A stretch of DNA of 64,000 nt, from positions 2,232,001 through 2,296,000 of the forward strand of contig JADNRZ010000003.1 of NCBI GenBank assembly GCA_015501605.1. Reading direction: 5' to 3'. The notes below the pieces were generated by a model. It did not search any database and was not told where the DNA came from. It saw nothing but the letters and a program-made list of their open reading frames with translations. Positions 12,490-24,967 of the stretch are shown piece after piece; the stretch's first letter is position 1; every line of letters begins with the position of its first letter. The DNA is from Panaeolus papilionaceus (taxonomy: Eukaryota; Basidiomycota; Agaricomycetes; Agaricales). The position numbers were made by a program, and so were the translations under genes.

Positions 12490-13300
12490 CAATGGAATAA
12501 GAGCGATACGAAATCTGAGTGTATTAAATCTGCTACACAAGGTGTTGCTAACGCCCACTCTCCCTCTCCGGTCGCTTCCACTACACGCCGCTCCTGCCGC
12601 TCGCCACCACGCTCCCCACACTCATCTACACCATCGCAATATGCATCCCTCTCACCCATTGATTCCACACTCCACATCGTCCCTTCGCGTTCACCTTGAC
12701 TCTCGGTGCCGTAGATACTCTCACAATCAACCTCAATATCCGAAGAGTAGTGGCCTGAGGAGTACTGCCACCTATCTCCGGGGACCCACCATCACCGTCG
12801 TCGCTGTACACCCCTATTCGACGTGTCGTCAACCCCCACTAGCAGTTCCACCTTTAACCCTACCCCTCTGCCAACCACTCATCCTCGCACCAAGCCCCCA
12901 AACCTCCATTCACACTCGACCCCATACTCCTCTCCCTCTCTTTCTCCCTCGCAACAGGCGAAACCGGACTTAGCTCCGCCATCCCCTCAATCGCGCCCCT
13001 AACCAACCTATCTGTTGACGACGTCATCCCAATTCAACTCCCCACGTCCACTTCGAAACAATCGAATTCCAGGTCGATAAGGATGCCATGGATACTATTT
13101 TCCCTCCCCGGTTGCACACTCCCCATCCCTTCCGTTGCCACACCATGTCCATGCCCACGTCCCCTCTACAAATAACACCCGCTCAGCCCTCTCATAACCG
13201 CACAATCTCAGGTACATGACTCGTATGAAACCTCCCCAACCTCCCCACTCCTCTCCCTTGATTCAACGCCCCCTCAAAATCATCGAAATAGGGCAATGCA
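12490..13300 (-). pseudogene. Family X gene relic 2
   Basis: On the minus strand GRLGRFHTSHVPEIV (about 13250-13200) is followed by NWDDVV, the SPVSPV segment, the acidic IGVYSDDGDG segment and an ESMGxxDAYxDxVDEC segment (12677-12489). Reading frame changes occur between segments. The same blocks appear in the same order in the other X copies. No function is recognised. Confidence 0.45.
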
Positions 13301-15900
13301 GGCGCAGAGCGCATCCTCGAGATGAATAGACACACAGCGGAATGAGGTGAGGCTGAGGGAGGGGAAGGTGGTGTATAGACATGATTTTGGCACGGGGTCG
13401 GGGACATGTGAGGAGAGGAGAGGAAAGCGGGTACGGAGCACAACGAGGAGGGAGTGGTAGGCGAGTGGAGTTGTATTTGAGATGGTGGTGGCGGGCGTCG
13501 AGAGAGGAGGTCGATTTGAATAGGGCCGTTTCTGATACATGATCCGTTCTGAGGGTTATACGTGCAAAGTTCCATACATATGACACTAAGGAATGGAACC
13601 GGGCACGAAAGCGGGGTATTATGCTCGTGACCAACCTGTATGCAATTCATTGCATACAGGCTGGTATTTCTCGTCGTTCCCACACGTAGCTCCGAGTTCG
13701 ACACAGCCACTGCATCGAATCTGACCTCACCTAAACTTAACTGATCACGAGCAATCAAAGCTTCTCTCCTCCCTCCCAAATCCCCCGTCATTGCTAACGT
13801 CCTCTCTCATTCCCCGTTGTCTCTCTACCTAATAAGCTCGACGACACGCCCTTATCATCTCCCCCGAAATCTCTCCGCATATTGTAAAGCCAATCCTATC
13901 TCAACATCCTCAAGGTTCAAAGCCTCTTCCCACTCACTTCCCCAAAGATGCGACACTATCAATGCCATCCATTCACCTCTCATCATTTCCCCGAGACACT
14001 ATCGTCAAACGAAGATAATATTCAGGGTGTTTGTAGCGGGTTATGCTGTGAACAATGCATGTCCACAGCGCCAAAAAAGAGCCCAGGTGATGGAGGGGGT
14101 CGTTGTCTCCCTCATCCATTTTGATTATTTGTGCAAAATGTCTCGCTGTATTTAGATAGTCTAGCGTACGTGTTTAAATATTGTAATAAACTCAAGCTTT
14201 GTATCACAGCTTTATGATAGTAAAGTTATGAATATTAACACACGCAATGGATAAAGTGATAAGGGGACAGGGGGAAAGGGGACGTGCAGTACGCGACGCG
14301 TCGCAAATAAATGTCATTTGACAGGAGATAGGGAGAAACGTGACGAGTTGAGTTTAGGTGAGGTCAGATTCGGTGCAGTGGCTGTGTCGAACTCGGAGCT
14401 ACGTGTGGGAACGACGAAATCTACTGGTCTGTCTATCGACAACTCCTACGAAGTGGTCACGTTTCATTAGACAGACGGTTACCGGTCTAGCGGGGTATAT
14501 GCGCTCTCAAATGTAGGCCCAAGATGTAATATTTAAAAAAATGTCAAAAAGATTCACTCCATAAATCTTCTACAAGGGAGAGCGGGATGAGAGAGCGAAG
14601 CGCTCCAAAACATGTAAAAAAGGTCGAGAAAAACGGAACGGAGAAAATCATGAGATTTAACGAAAGTTGGAAAGTGGGAGCATAGTTGCACAGTATTCGC
14701 ACCATGGAGGAGAAGGAATAAAGACAAATGAATATACATTGCAGGACGATATCACGGAGGGGAGAACGTTGACTGCTTCTAGGGAAAAATCGAAAAAGGT
14801 CAACGAACAGCATGGTCAAAAATGATGGGCTACCAGGCTGAACCATTGCGCGTTGCGTATCACAAATGAGAGAAAGAACACTATGAAAAGTCCGCAGCGA
14901 AAACGCAAAGCTTTCAACTTCGAGACAGGTCGAGAAGTCTGGAGCAAGGGGAAAAGGAAATGAACTATGAAGATGAAAGAATGGATGAGAGCTTGCCTGT
15001 ATAATGATGAAATAAAACACAAACTCGAGTCAATCGATGTGCCAGATATCAAGAGCGGAGGAAAATGAGAACTCGGAGAAGCGGTTTTCGTCTCGGATTG
15101 CCACAACACCTTGAATCGAAGAATAAGCATTCAAATGGGGAGTCATGTCAGAAAAAAGAGAACAAGCTTCAGACCAATACCAAACCGATACGGAGTCGAA
15201 AGTTCGATCCAGTGGTGAACAAGAAGGGAAAGCAATGCAAAACATGAAAAGGATGAATGGGAGGAGAGGGAAGAAAAGAACTTGAAACGAGTCCTGATGA
15301 AAACAACAGAGAAAGGAACGCAACGCCCCAAGTCCGCCGCAGGTAGGGCAGAGTTGAGCCACTGCAAGATGGGTCCAGCACTGCATAGCTCAATGTGGAT
15401 GCAGTACGTCCGAGTCCGCGTGAAGAGAGGGTGGGAATGGGGTGCGAGACGAGGAGTAAGATGGGAGAGGCAATGGAGAAATAAAATGTGGGTGCTGAGG
15501 GCCATCTGAGAGCGCTGAGCTCGTTCCAACTGAACCCAATCCGATGACGACACCAACGAACCGGCCTCCCTTTCCTTGTCCTTTCCCTTAGCTGTAGTGT
15601 GACCATCCCTTAGGGAAGCCCCTCATGCCAACTCCATGTTGTTGTAGAGAAGGGGGTGTCTTCTTTGGTAGATGAGTGGGAGGGTGAGTTAAGACAGGTC
15701 GTGGTTGCTGCTCGTAAAGACGCAACAACTTCATCGTTACTCAAGTTAAATGATTTGTGTCACGTGAGCGCGCTAGCATACACTTGTGCTCGCGATTTCC
15801 TCTCACCCGGCCCCTCTCTAGTTTAAAGCTATGGAAAACGATGGAAATAAGACGAATTTAAACTATGGTCCAAGAGGAAGAAATGAATCAACAACTAAGC
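13300..15900. repeat. Block beta (unit 2)
   Basis: 2.6 kb, A/G-rich on plus. It is shared with 31700-33480, 42060-43860 and the truncated 23000-23650. Several minus frames of 100-200 codons (for example 15606-15169) are open, but they change frame between copies and are Phe/Ser/Leu-rich, so protein coding is not supported. From 15194 to 15703 it looks identical to 32706-33215. Confidence 0.6.
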
Positions 15901-16516
15901 TGCGAAAACACCCAGCAAAGCTGAGATGAGCGACAAGATGGAGATTCTGTAAATGGGCGACACTGGATGCATGAACACTGAACGGAGGCTAAAAGAAATA
16001 AAACTAAAATGACAGAAAATGTCTGATGATGGGCGCATCAGCGCTGATATTCTTTATATATCCCAGGGACCTGTTTAGTACGTAGATCCTCTTGTCCTAA
16101 ATCAATCATCACCTCCACCGCATTTATATCTGACATAGATTAGATGCGAGCTGGGACCACAGTCAAATGCATGCTGTATTGTGTATGGACTTTCAATCTC
16201 GTTATCAAGGGCTTTGTCTCTATTTCTCGTTACCATCTCTTTCATCGTGCCTCATTTGATTATTACAGGTACAGCAGGCTACAATATGAGTGCAGGGAGT
16301 CAGACCATGTCATGACATTCAAGTATTTCAATAACGAGTTACTACAACGTAGATAGAGAGTGACATGTGTTTAGTAGTTTATGCAAAGACAGAACAATTG
16401 ACAGAAAAGAGGCATACCACTACTTCTAAGCTACTCAGAGGGAAGATGTAACTGAAGGCACAAGTGGTAATCAAGAAGAGGAAATGACTAGCTACGCTGC
16501 AATTCCAGAGTGCGAT

Positions 16517-17766
16517 TCAGTGCTTTGACACAAACCATGTCTTCCACGGACTCGTCGCACCATCCAGAACACGATGGGTCATTTTATGCTTCGCAGGGGT
16601 GATCTTATCGATTTCCTGATGAAGGCTCTGTGCCGCATCCTCGAATCCTTCAGGAGCGTCTCCAAAGTCATTGAATTGCTTGATAAACTTGGTCAGAATT
16701 TCGTCATTTTCGCGGAAATTCCTCTCCAGAATGTTTCGCAGTTCCATGTTGGTCTGAGTGTCCGGTTGTGCCAAATCATCCTCGATGTTTCCCTTCTCCA
16801 GAAACACATTCTCGATCCGCTCATACAGATCTTGGTACAGCTGGAGTGAGCGAAATTCCAGGGAGGTAAAGTCTGTGTTTTCGCCATATACCACACCTAC
16901 GTCCAAGGTCTGCATTGCAGACAACAGAGTGTTTTGAAATTTCACAATCCTAGCGCCCTCAACAATGACGTCCTAGTTCAGTACACATATCAGTAGCCAT
17001 TAATCGTTGTCATTCCACAAATGATTCCATACCTTCAACTGCTTATTGCACAACTCTTCGAAATTGGATTGCCCACGACTCTGCGCTCCTTCACTGTAAA
17101 GCGTGTCCCACATAGTGGTTACGAACGTCAAATGCATCAGGTCACTCTCACCCGAAGACTTGAGAAATGTTCGGAGCATTTCCAGTGTCCTCCGCTGCGT
17201 TCCTGGAAATCTTGTTCCGTTGATGGGTACAAGATATAAAATTCTGACATATGGAAGCCTAATGGGACAAGAATTGGACGGGCCATCCATTTGTCGGTCA
17301 TTCATGATGAGTGTTCAAAAGGCTCACTCTTCCTGATTTAACCAAGCATTCACCATGTCTAGAATCTCTTTCTCCGAGAATTTGCTGTCCGAAAACCCCG
17401 GGGTGTCGACAAGGGTGATTGGAAATCCACGCAAGCTTGCGTTGACCACCGTGAATGCACTGATGTGCTGAGTGTAGCCAGCGAGTTGATTGCTACTGAG
17501 TGAAAATTCTTGCGATGGGCTTGCGAGGGCTTCTATAAACTATGTATAAAACAAGGTCAAGGGGCATGTTATTATACCCGGGATACGTGACTTACGCTAC
17601 TTTTTCCGGCTCCAGTGGGTCCCAAGACTCTACAATTAATTCAGAGATGTATGCTTGGAAGTCATGTGGAGCAAGATACCCACAGAACCAGATAATCGGA
17701 AATACCAGGCTTGTCCTTCCGAAGAGAGATTTCTCCAGTAACCTTGATGTTTTTCAGATTCTTCAT
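16517..17766 (-). CDS. P-loop GTPase, array copy 2 (336 aa)
   Basis: Five exons: 17766-17684, 17629-17596 (34 nt), 17539-17328, 17258-17033 and 16972-16517. All join in phase. It has Walker A GPTGAGKSS, VDTPGFSD and TTMWD in the same places as the other copies. The C-terminal tail is short: after LHQEID the sequence goes straight to the terminal basic/Trp segment, and the PWPQILLREDS module is absent. Start ATG context and M-x-N-L opening are conserved. Downstream (15950-16500) is a 3' flank shared by all array copies. No disabling change is seen. Confidence 0.87.
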
Positions 17767-17983
17767 CACGACACTGTTAGTAAATCGATTTGGCATAATG
17801 ATCAGAATAGGGATACACAGAGGGACAAGTTCGAGAACTGGGGGTTCACAAAGGTTAGTGTTGGTGGTTGAGAAGGAAGTGTCTCTCCTGCAACATGGTC
17901 ATTATTTACGTGTGTGGCACACGAGGCGCCAGGTTCAGCACCTGGGAAGGTCTGGTGACAGACTGATGTGCTAATCTTATCTT

Positions 17984-18235
17984 TTAGTCGATGTCATCCC
18001 ATGCTCGGGCGAACGTAGCCAAAGACGGCGAAAGAATTTGAATGAGGTCATCCCAATTCGCCCTCGGCACGTCCGTCCCGGAGCACACATAACTCCTCCG
18101 CAATGTCCTTAACACACCCACAATCTCAGGAACGTGTCCAATATGAAACCTCCGCATTGTCCTCTGCAGCCTCCTTGCCAGGTACGCCGCGCACAGAAGG
18201 TTATATGCTTCCCACCCAACACGCTTTCACTCGCA
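17984..18235 (-). pseudogene. 5'-truncated family X fragment (unit 2)
   Basis: The minus-strand frame contains RVGWEAYNLLCAAYLARRL, then RRFHIGHVPEIVGVLRTL, NWDDLIQILSPSLATF and the stop at 17984-17986. It is the best preserved version of the HVPEIVGVLR region, but its 5' side runs into an A/T tract and the tRNA, so it has no start. Equivalent fragments lie at 26631 and 46058. It could be the surviving end of a real gene. Confidence 0.5.
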
Positions 18236-18240
18236 TCAGA

Positions 18241-18286
18241 CAAAAAAAAAAAAAATAAGAAAAAAAAAAAAACCAAAAATTTAAGC
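18241..18286 (-). terminator. Pol III T-run after tRNA-Thr
   Basis: Downstream of the tRNA on its own strand are runs of 5, 13 and 14 T residues. Four or more T residues end RNA polymerase III transcription, so these would terminate the tRNA transcript. Confidence 0.7.
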
Positions 18287-18304
18287 CGGATAACAATAAT
18301 GAAT

Positions 18305-18376
18305 TCCTTCTAGCCGACTCGAACGACTGACCTCGTCATTACTAGTGACGCGCTCTACCAACTGAGCTAAGAAGGA
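18305..18376 (-). tRNA. tRNA-Thr (AGU), unit 2
   Basis: A 72-nt cloverleaf. The acceptor stem TCCTTCT/AGAAGGA pairs fully; the D stem is GCTC/GAGC with loop AGTTGGTA; the anticodon stem is CGTCA/TGACG with loop CTAGTAA, giving anticodon AGT; the T stem is AGTCG/CGGCT with TTCGAGT. There is no intron. B-box sequence GTTCGAGTC is present. It lies 5' of the X fragment and 3' of GDA1 in every unit that carries GDA1. Confidence 0.93.
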
Positions 18377-18710
18377 TATGTTAGGCTTGAGCTTTTGGCG
18401 TTGACGTGGCACCTGGATCGTATTTGCATGATGCGGTAAGCAGGCACCTAACCGAGGGCCGGATGGACTGGGAAGCATGCGATAAGGATCCTCGAGGCAG
18501 GACGACATCCAGAGGTAAGCGAAAAAATATGATATGCATAATCATTAAACCAAATTTCCTACGCACATCCGCGAGCCGACGAATCAAAAGATTAAGTGAT
18601 AAATACCAAAAGAGCTCCATCGAAATACCAAGTCCATCCGCCCATCCTTCCGTCAGTCCACCTCTAACTATCAACCTCCAACCCAACCACCCCCACCACC
18701 GGCACCCATT

Positions 18711-20987
18711 TTAAACCCGACACTTCACCTCCCCATCCAACGCACTAATAGCCGCCCCAAGACACCACCCCAACTCCGTCCCCTCCACCTGCTTCCCCAC
18801 CCTCACCTTCCGCTCATCCCCAAACTCATACCCCAGCCTCAAGAGCGCATGCATAAACGTCATATCCAAACACCACTCCGGCCTCCCTTCGAGCTCTTCG
18901 AGGAGCTTGGGGTTCTTGCTCCACCCCTCTTTGTCCCACCCTGCGCGGCCGGCGCAGAGGGACGAAGCGAGAGAGGGGAGGGTGGAGATGGGGAGGTTGT
19001 CCAATGAGGAGGGGGAAGGGGGGGAGGTGGGTGGCAGGAGCGGTTCGATGCGGTCGTAGAAGTAGGAGAGAAGCAGGACTTTGCCGTGTTTGAATGTGTC
19101 CAGTAGGGAGGGCTGGTAGACGCCGTTGAACGAGCATGGTTTAGTCTCGCAAATCCTGTTGATATCACATATAATCGTCAGTCCGCGTGCTTCAAATAGA
19201 TAGGGATAGATGGGAGAAAAAAAGGAGACTCACGTATCCTTCGCAAGCACCAACGCCATAACCCTCTGACACGCCTCAAAGCTCCCCACATCACCACCAT
19301 ACATCAACACCTTGCCATCCTTCCTCCTATCCTCATCAAAATATTCAACCTCCCTCTCCGTCCCCCTGGCCAAACACGGATTCGACACCCTTCTCTGTTT
19401 ACTATCCTTCGCATCACTCCCCGGCCTAATCGTATCCATAAACTCTCCCAACGCATGCAAATGCCTCCGCGCCTGCATCAACCCGTACCCCAAATACGAA
19501 TGTTGGTACAGGACATACTTCTCCCCCCCAAACTTCAAATCATACTTATGTTCCCCCTCCTCCAACCCCTTGTCGCTCTTCGTATCCCCAAACTCAGGCT
19601 TGAACACAATCTGCGTAGAGGCGCCGCCGAGGTCGAGGACCGCATAGGTCTCCTTGCCCTTGTCCGACGTCGACTTCGCCCCGCCACCAATAGTTCCAAG
19701 GAGATAGTTCGCCGTTATCCACGCATACACCCCCTCATCCTTCCCATCCATCACCGTCACCGCTCCCTCCTGCGGCACGCTAAACGGATACTCATCCCTC
19801 AGCCTCTTCTCCACCGCCCCCAAAATATCATCAGCCTCCTTCTGTCCAAGCAACCTCAACCCAGCCGTCGCCTTCACCCACGCACCCGTGCAGCTCCACA
19901 TAGCCCTCGGCACCACCTTTGTCGCTTCATCCAGCAACTCATCAAGGGACATCGCCGCTTCCAGTGGTCGCCCAGAGAAGGACGAGAGCCCCTTTTGGTT
20001 CTTGACGAACACCTCGTACTCGTAGGAGGGGGAAGCGCCGCAATTGTTGAATTTGTAGATATGAATCCTCGACCCCGTTGATCCGGCATCAATCATGAGC
20101 GACCACTGCACAAGCGTCGATTTAGAAGAATGCGGCGTAGTACAGTACGGCGTCGCAGAGCGGTCGGGGTCCGTGTCGAATGTGAGGGGTTTCTCCGTAT
20201 CAGTGTTAGGCGTAGTATGCGTAGGCGGAGGATCAATCTTCTTCGGTGGTGATGTATACGCAGGACGGGTCGTCGGTCCTCCAGCATGGATAAGCGGCTG
20301 CTCAATTCCATCCATATCATCGTCATACGGAGTGCCTATTCCACTGTCTCCAATTAGTCCCCCTCAAAATTCAAATAAAAGACAGGAAAACTCGCCTTTA
20401 TCCCCCCACCCAATCTTCTCCTTCAACTCTCCTCTCCTAGGGCCCACAATCCATACCAACCGAGTAATCACCACGGCAGCAATCACAAATCCCCGCCACG
20501 TAAAGTATTTGCGCTTTGAGAGTCGCGAGGGGCCATGGCCACCCTCAAGGCGCTCATAGTTAGAGGAGCGGGGTGACAGGAGCATTGCGATAAAATTAGA
20601 AGCTGAGGAAGAGCGGGTGTGCGAGTCCGAGTGCGAGGTTTTAGAATACTGCGGTGAGTGCGAAGTTTTGGTGTTTTGTTGAGAAGAACGTGAGGACTGC
20701 GCTTGAGATAGGGAGAACGACGAGAGCCCTGAATGTGTAAAATCAAGAGGCGCAGGGCGAGGTGAGAACGCGGCTGAGGTTGTACTGCTTGTGGATTGGC
20801 TGTCGTTTGAGGAAGGAATAGATTTGGAGCGGGAGCGGAGGGTAGTAGAGCCGGAAGCAGTGGTTATGGTGTTGGAGGTAGATTTGGTGGTGCTAGGGGT
20901 AGACGACGTGGAATTGTTTGAAGCTGAAGGAAGGAATGGAGTTGAAGAATCCAGACGAGGGTCGATATCAGGTTGAGAACGTATCAT
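18711..20987 (-). CDS. GDA1: Golgi GDA1/CD39 nucleoside diphosphatase, copy 1 (712 aa)
   Basis: Hydrolyses GDP/UDP to the monophosphate in the Golgi lumen, supporting protein and lipid glycosylation (family knowledge). Exons: 20987-20396, 20335-19234 and 19155-18711, in phase. The protein has a Ser/Thr-rich cytosolic tail of about 160 residues, a single membrane span at about 164-181 (type II) and then the catalytic domain. All five apyrase regions are visible: MIDAGSTGSRIHIY (about 278), KATAGLRLL, DEGVYAWITANYLLG, LDLGGASTQI and SYLGYGLMQARRH. The CSFNGVYQPSL segment in exon 3 is typical. It is longer than the yeast enzyme (about 520 aa) because of the tail. Intron 1 begins with GC (G|GCGAGT), not GT. 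Intact. Confidence 0.92.
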
Positions 20988-21237
20988 GCAGTTCGTTGAT
21001 GATTACTTTTCTGAGCTTTGCACAAGTTTTTGGATTGTCGGCGTCGGTGGTGTTGTTCAATGCCAAAAATCCAGGATATTCAGAATAAGACGTGAGATTT
21101 TAGAAGAAGGAACCAAGAGAGGCCTTATGCATCAATAATCAGGCCAAGTCCTATTTAAAGAGTCTTCAGATATGACGTTTAGGTCGACGACGAGGACGAT
21201 GAAGGGTGGACTTGAATGTGCGTAAAGCGAAAGAAGC
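20988..21237. promoter_or_regulatory. GDA1 upstream region and neighbour-gene stub
   Basis: It aligns with 29581-29802 and, more distantly, with 49025-49276. The last 60 bases (21176-21237) match the 3' coding end of the gene at 49206-49547, cut off exactly where block delta begins. The GDA1 promoter should lie here. Confidence 0.5.
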
Positions 21238-22195
21238 CTAGTCATGGTCAAGAGCAGTTGTCACAGATAATAGAAAAACTAACAAGGGAAGAAAGGGAAT
21301 AGGAACCCGAGGAATAAATGCAAGGAACACGGCGAGTGACCGTAAGCAAACACTGTGGATGGTTCTTCCTGTCAATTGACGCGTTCAACTTCAGGTTGAA
21401 GTTGTGGCGTGACTTTGACGTCACGTGGGCGTGCCGGTCATCCGTCACAGCTCGCACTATCGTATTCCTGCGCATCGTTTCGTTGCCTAACGTTTACTCA
21501 TTCATTTGCTTGACCTTTATTGAGAACGAACCCAGACTTTTTCTTGTAGATAGCTTCAGGAAGCAGGAAGCAGGAAAAAATTTTATCCCTTGAAATATCT
21601 CACAACATGACTTTCGCCTTCGCTTCCAATGTAATTATTGCTCTCATACGAGGCGCACAGGTTACTATATAATGGTATATTTTGTCAACGGATGGAGCTA
21701 ATCATTCCCGCGAGAACGAGTACGAGGATCAGCGCATCCTGCCCCAGTCAAACGATTAACGACACTCAATTGGAATTCTCATACTCACCCGAGCGATGAG
21801 GTGAGCGTAGGGAGTTCCTGACAAAAAGCGAGAGAGCGGGGGAGAAGTGACTGGGGAACAAGTTGGTGGACCGGAAACGAATAGTGATAACACGTGGGAC
21901 GATTAAGGGAGGTGGGCATCGGCACCAGACAACGACAAACGACGAAACGAGGACACGAGATACGAGATACGGGGTCTCAAGGAGGCTTCATATTGCTTGT
22001 ACACTATATACATTGTATATGTATAGATACGAATGACCATAGAAATAAAACGGAAATGAGCCGGCGTGCGACGCGTGAGCGCTAAACTGGCGTAAAGAGA
22101 CATAAATGGAATCAATGATCGTAGCTGTTCCTTCAATGGAATTAGTGCGATACGAAATCTGAGTGTATTAAATCTGCTATACTAGGTCTTCCGAA
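21238..22195. repeat. Block delta (unit 3)
   Basis: Shared with 11493-12480 and 29803-30850. It contains TGACGTCACGTGGGCGTGCC at 21417-21436, a CAGGAAG tandem near 21560 and the minus-strand donor-like GTGAGTATG near 21788. No conserved coding frame. Confidence 0.6.
21417..21436. promoter_or_regulatory. Conserved CACGTG box (unit 3)
   Basis: TGACGTCACGTGGGCGTGCC combines a CRE-like TGACGTCA with CACGTG. It is retained in three array units. Role inferred only. Confidence 0.35.
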
Positions 22196-22995
22196 CATGC
22201 CTAAATCAACCAACTCAGCAAAAAATCAACATTCTCGCCTCCAACAGGAACGTCGACGCCCACTTTCCCTCTTCCCCTCCTCTCGCTTCCACTAAACGCC
22301 GCTCCTGCCGCTCGCTACCACGCTCCCCACACTTATCCACATCATCGTAATATGCATCCCACCCACCCATTGATTCCACACTCCACATCGTCCCTTCGCG
22401 TTCACCTTGACTCTCGGTGCCGTTGATACTGTCATAATCAACCTCAATATCCGAAGAATAGGGTTCCGAGGAGTACTCCCATCTATCTCCGGGAATGCAT
22501 CATCACGTTCATCTCCGTACATCCCTCTTCGATGTGTCGTCAACCCCCACTAGCCGTTCCACCTTTACCCCTACCCATCTGGCAATCACTCATCCTCGAA
22601 CCAAGCACCCAAACCTCCATTCACACTCGACCCCATACTCCTCTCCCTCTCCTTCTTCCTCGCAGCAGGCCGGACTCAGCTCCACCATCCCCTCAATCGC
22701 GCCCCTAACCAACCTATCTGTTGACGAACTTATCCCAATTCACCCCCCATGTCCACTTCGAAACAATCCATTTTGAGGTCGATGAAGGTGAGACAGACAC
22801 TATTTCCCTCCCCGGTTGCATGTTTCCCATCCCTTCCGTTGTCACACTATGTCTATGCCCACATCCCCTCTACGGTTAACTCCCCCCGGCCCTCTTATAA
22901 CCCTCACAATCTCAGGTACATGACTTGTACAAAACCTCCCTAACCTCCCTGCCCCTCTCATTATTCAACCCCCCCCTCAAAACCATCGAAATTCG
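22195..22995 (-). pseudogene. Family X gene relic 3
   Basis: The minus strand holds the MVELSPV-type segment, the GMYGDERDD/IGVYRDDGDG-like segment, GVWNQWVGGMHI (22543-22292) and, in another frame, the C-terminal VGVDVPVGGENVDF (about 22265-22225). The order matches the other copies. At least two frame changes are needed to read through. Confidence 0.45.
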
Positions 22996-22999
22996 GCGA

Positions 23000-23650
23000 T
23001 GCAGGCACAGAGCGCATCCTCGAGATGAATAGACACACAGCGGAATGAGGTAAGGCTGAGGGAGGGGATGGTGGTGTAGAGGCATGATTTCGGCGCGGGG
23101 TCGGGGACTTGTGAGGAGAGGAAAGCAGGTACGGAGCACAACGAGGAGGGAGCGGTAGGCGAGTGGGGTTGGATTTGAGATGGTGATGGCGGGCGTCGGG
23201 GGAGAAGATTGGTTTTTATAGGGAAATTTCTGATATATGATCCGTTCTGGGGGTTATATGTGCAAGTTTCAATACACATGACACTAAGGAATGGAAAAGG
23301 GAGTGAAATCGGGGTATATGCGCTCTCAAATGTAGGCCCAAGATGTAAAATTGAAAAAAGTGGTAAAATGATTCACTCTATAAATCTTCTACAACGGAGA
23401 GCGGGATGAGAGAGCGAAGCGCTCAGAAAAATGTAAAAAAGGTCGAGAAAAACGGAAAGGAAAAGACCATGAGATGTAACGTCAACGAACAGCACGGTCA
23501 AAAATGATGCGCTACTGGGCTGAACCGTTGCGCGTTGCGTATGGCAAATGAGAGAAAGAACACTATCAAAAGTCCCCAGCAGAATCGCAAAGCTTTCAAC
23601 TTCGAGACAGGTCGAGAAGTCCGGAGCAAAGGGAACAGGAAATGAAGTAC
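23000..23650. repeat. Block beta, truncated (unit 3)
   Basis: Matches the X-proximal part of the other beta copies, including TYNPQNGS-type minus-strand sequence near 23250. Homology stops at about 23650 (after AAATGAAGTA). Confidence 0.55.
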
Positions 23651-24490
23651 ACGTGCCTACAAAAAGTGATCGCGCTTCGGGTATTTTCCCACGACGCATT
23701 TCGACATCGCTCGATTCATTTAAGCTATATCCCAACAGCTACAAGGTATATGGCTTTGATATTAGAAGGGATGTTAGAAATATATGTACTAAACGTTTGA
23801 GCCAAGCCATGAAGAAGTATCCCACGAATTGTACACATGATGACGGATATACAGAGGGGTAGTGTTCCTGCATACTTAGGACAATGATTTCATTCTGTTA
23901 CTAGATGTACACGCATTTTAGCATGTAAAAGTTAAGGGATAGCAATTTGATGATATGATAAATTATGTGTAGGATATTTGAGGCTTTATCTCCAAAATCT
24001 ATTGAGATATTTGCCTTGCAAACAGAGGAAAGGAGTGGAGGTCCAAGTCTGTTTCTGTTTCTGCTATTTTCTGAAGGTATTATCTGTGTGTATGGGCATA
24101 TTTCTTTAGTCATGCAATAGATAATATATCCTTCCATTTACCCTGAGCTATAGGCCACTCAGAATGCCTTCAATGGCTTGTTATCATTGTAACTTGATTT
24201 ATGTTTCTCCTTCTTGTTTGATTCCATCAACTGTCTGTCAAATTTGGGCCAGTTCTAGCCACTGGATATGGTCCAAATTTCATAAACTAATAGATACCAT
24301 ACTTCGTTATCATGCCCTGCTTTGAATAGAAATGTACATATATTGACCGAGTAATAGAAGCAAAACAGTTGTCAAGCCTACAGAAGTGACTGGACATCTG
24401 TATGTAGATCGTTATGCCAGTATCCTTCCACAGAATAATCAAATATTTTGACAATATATTTTATACACTGCATACTCACATATATGAAAT
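23650..24490. other. Unit-3-specific AT-rich replacement segment
   Basis: About 840 bases unrelated to the other units replace roughly 1 kb of block beta. The left edge, CACGTGCCTACAAAAAGTGATCG, resembles Tc1/mariner-type ends, but I find no matching right end. Homology resumes near CGAAGAGAAATAAACGG. No gene is supported. Confidence 0.35.
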
Positions 24491-24967
24491 TATCAGCGAA
24501 GAGAAATAAACGGAAAACCATACAAAAAATCGGGTGATGGGCCCATCGGTGTTCATATTCTTTGTCATGGTTTAACCCACAACTCGATATTCTAGTTAGT
24601 TCACAGATCCTTTGGTTCTAAATGAATCAACTCCGCTGCATTTATGTCTGGCATGGATTATGTTCGAGTCAGGACCACACTTGGCCACACACTGTAGTAT
24701 GTACACACTTTCAATCTCGTTATCAAGCGTTTTGTCTATCATGCTTGTCATCGAGTCTCATTTGGCTATCAAGGTTACAGCAGACATGATATGGGTACAG
24801 GGAGTCGAATCAGGACATGATATTCAAACATTGGAAGATTGTGATCCAGTAATTCAATAATAAGTTGGTGCGACATAGATAGAGAGTGACATCTGATCCA
24901 GGATAAAAGTGCATGCATTGATGGAAGAGAGGAAATGACTAGCTAAACCGCAACCCCAGAGAGCGCT

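Noticed and set aside
18711..20987. Ecto-apyrase (YND1/NTPDase with two membrane spans) as alternative to GDA1
   Set aside because: Only one N-terminal membrane span is present and there is no C-terminal one, which fits the GDA1 type.
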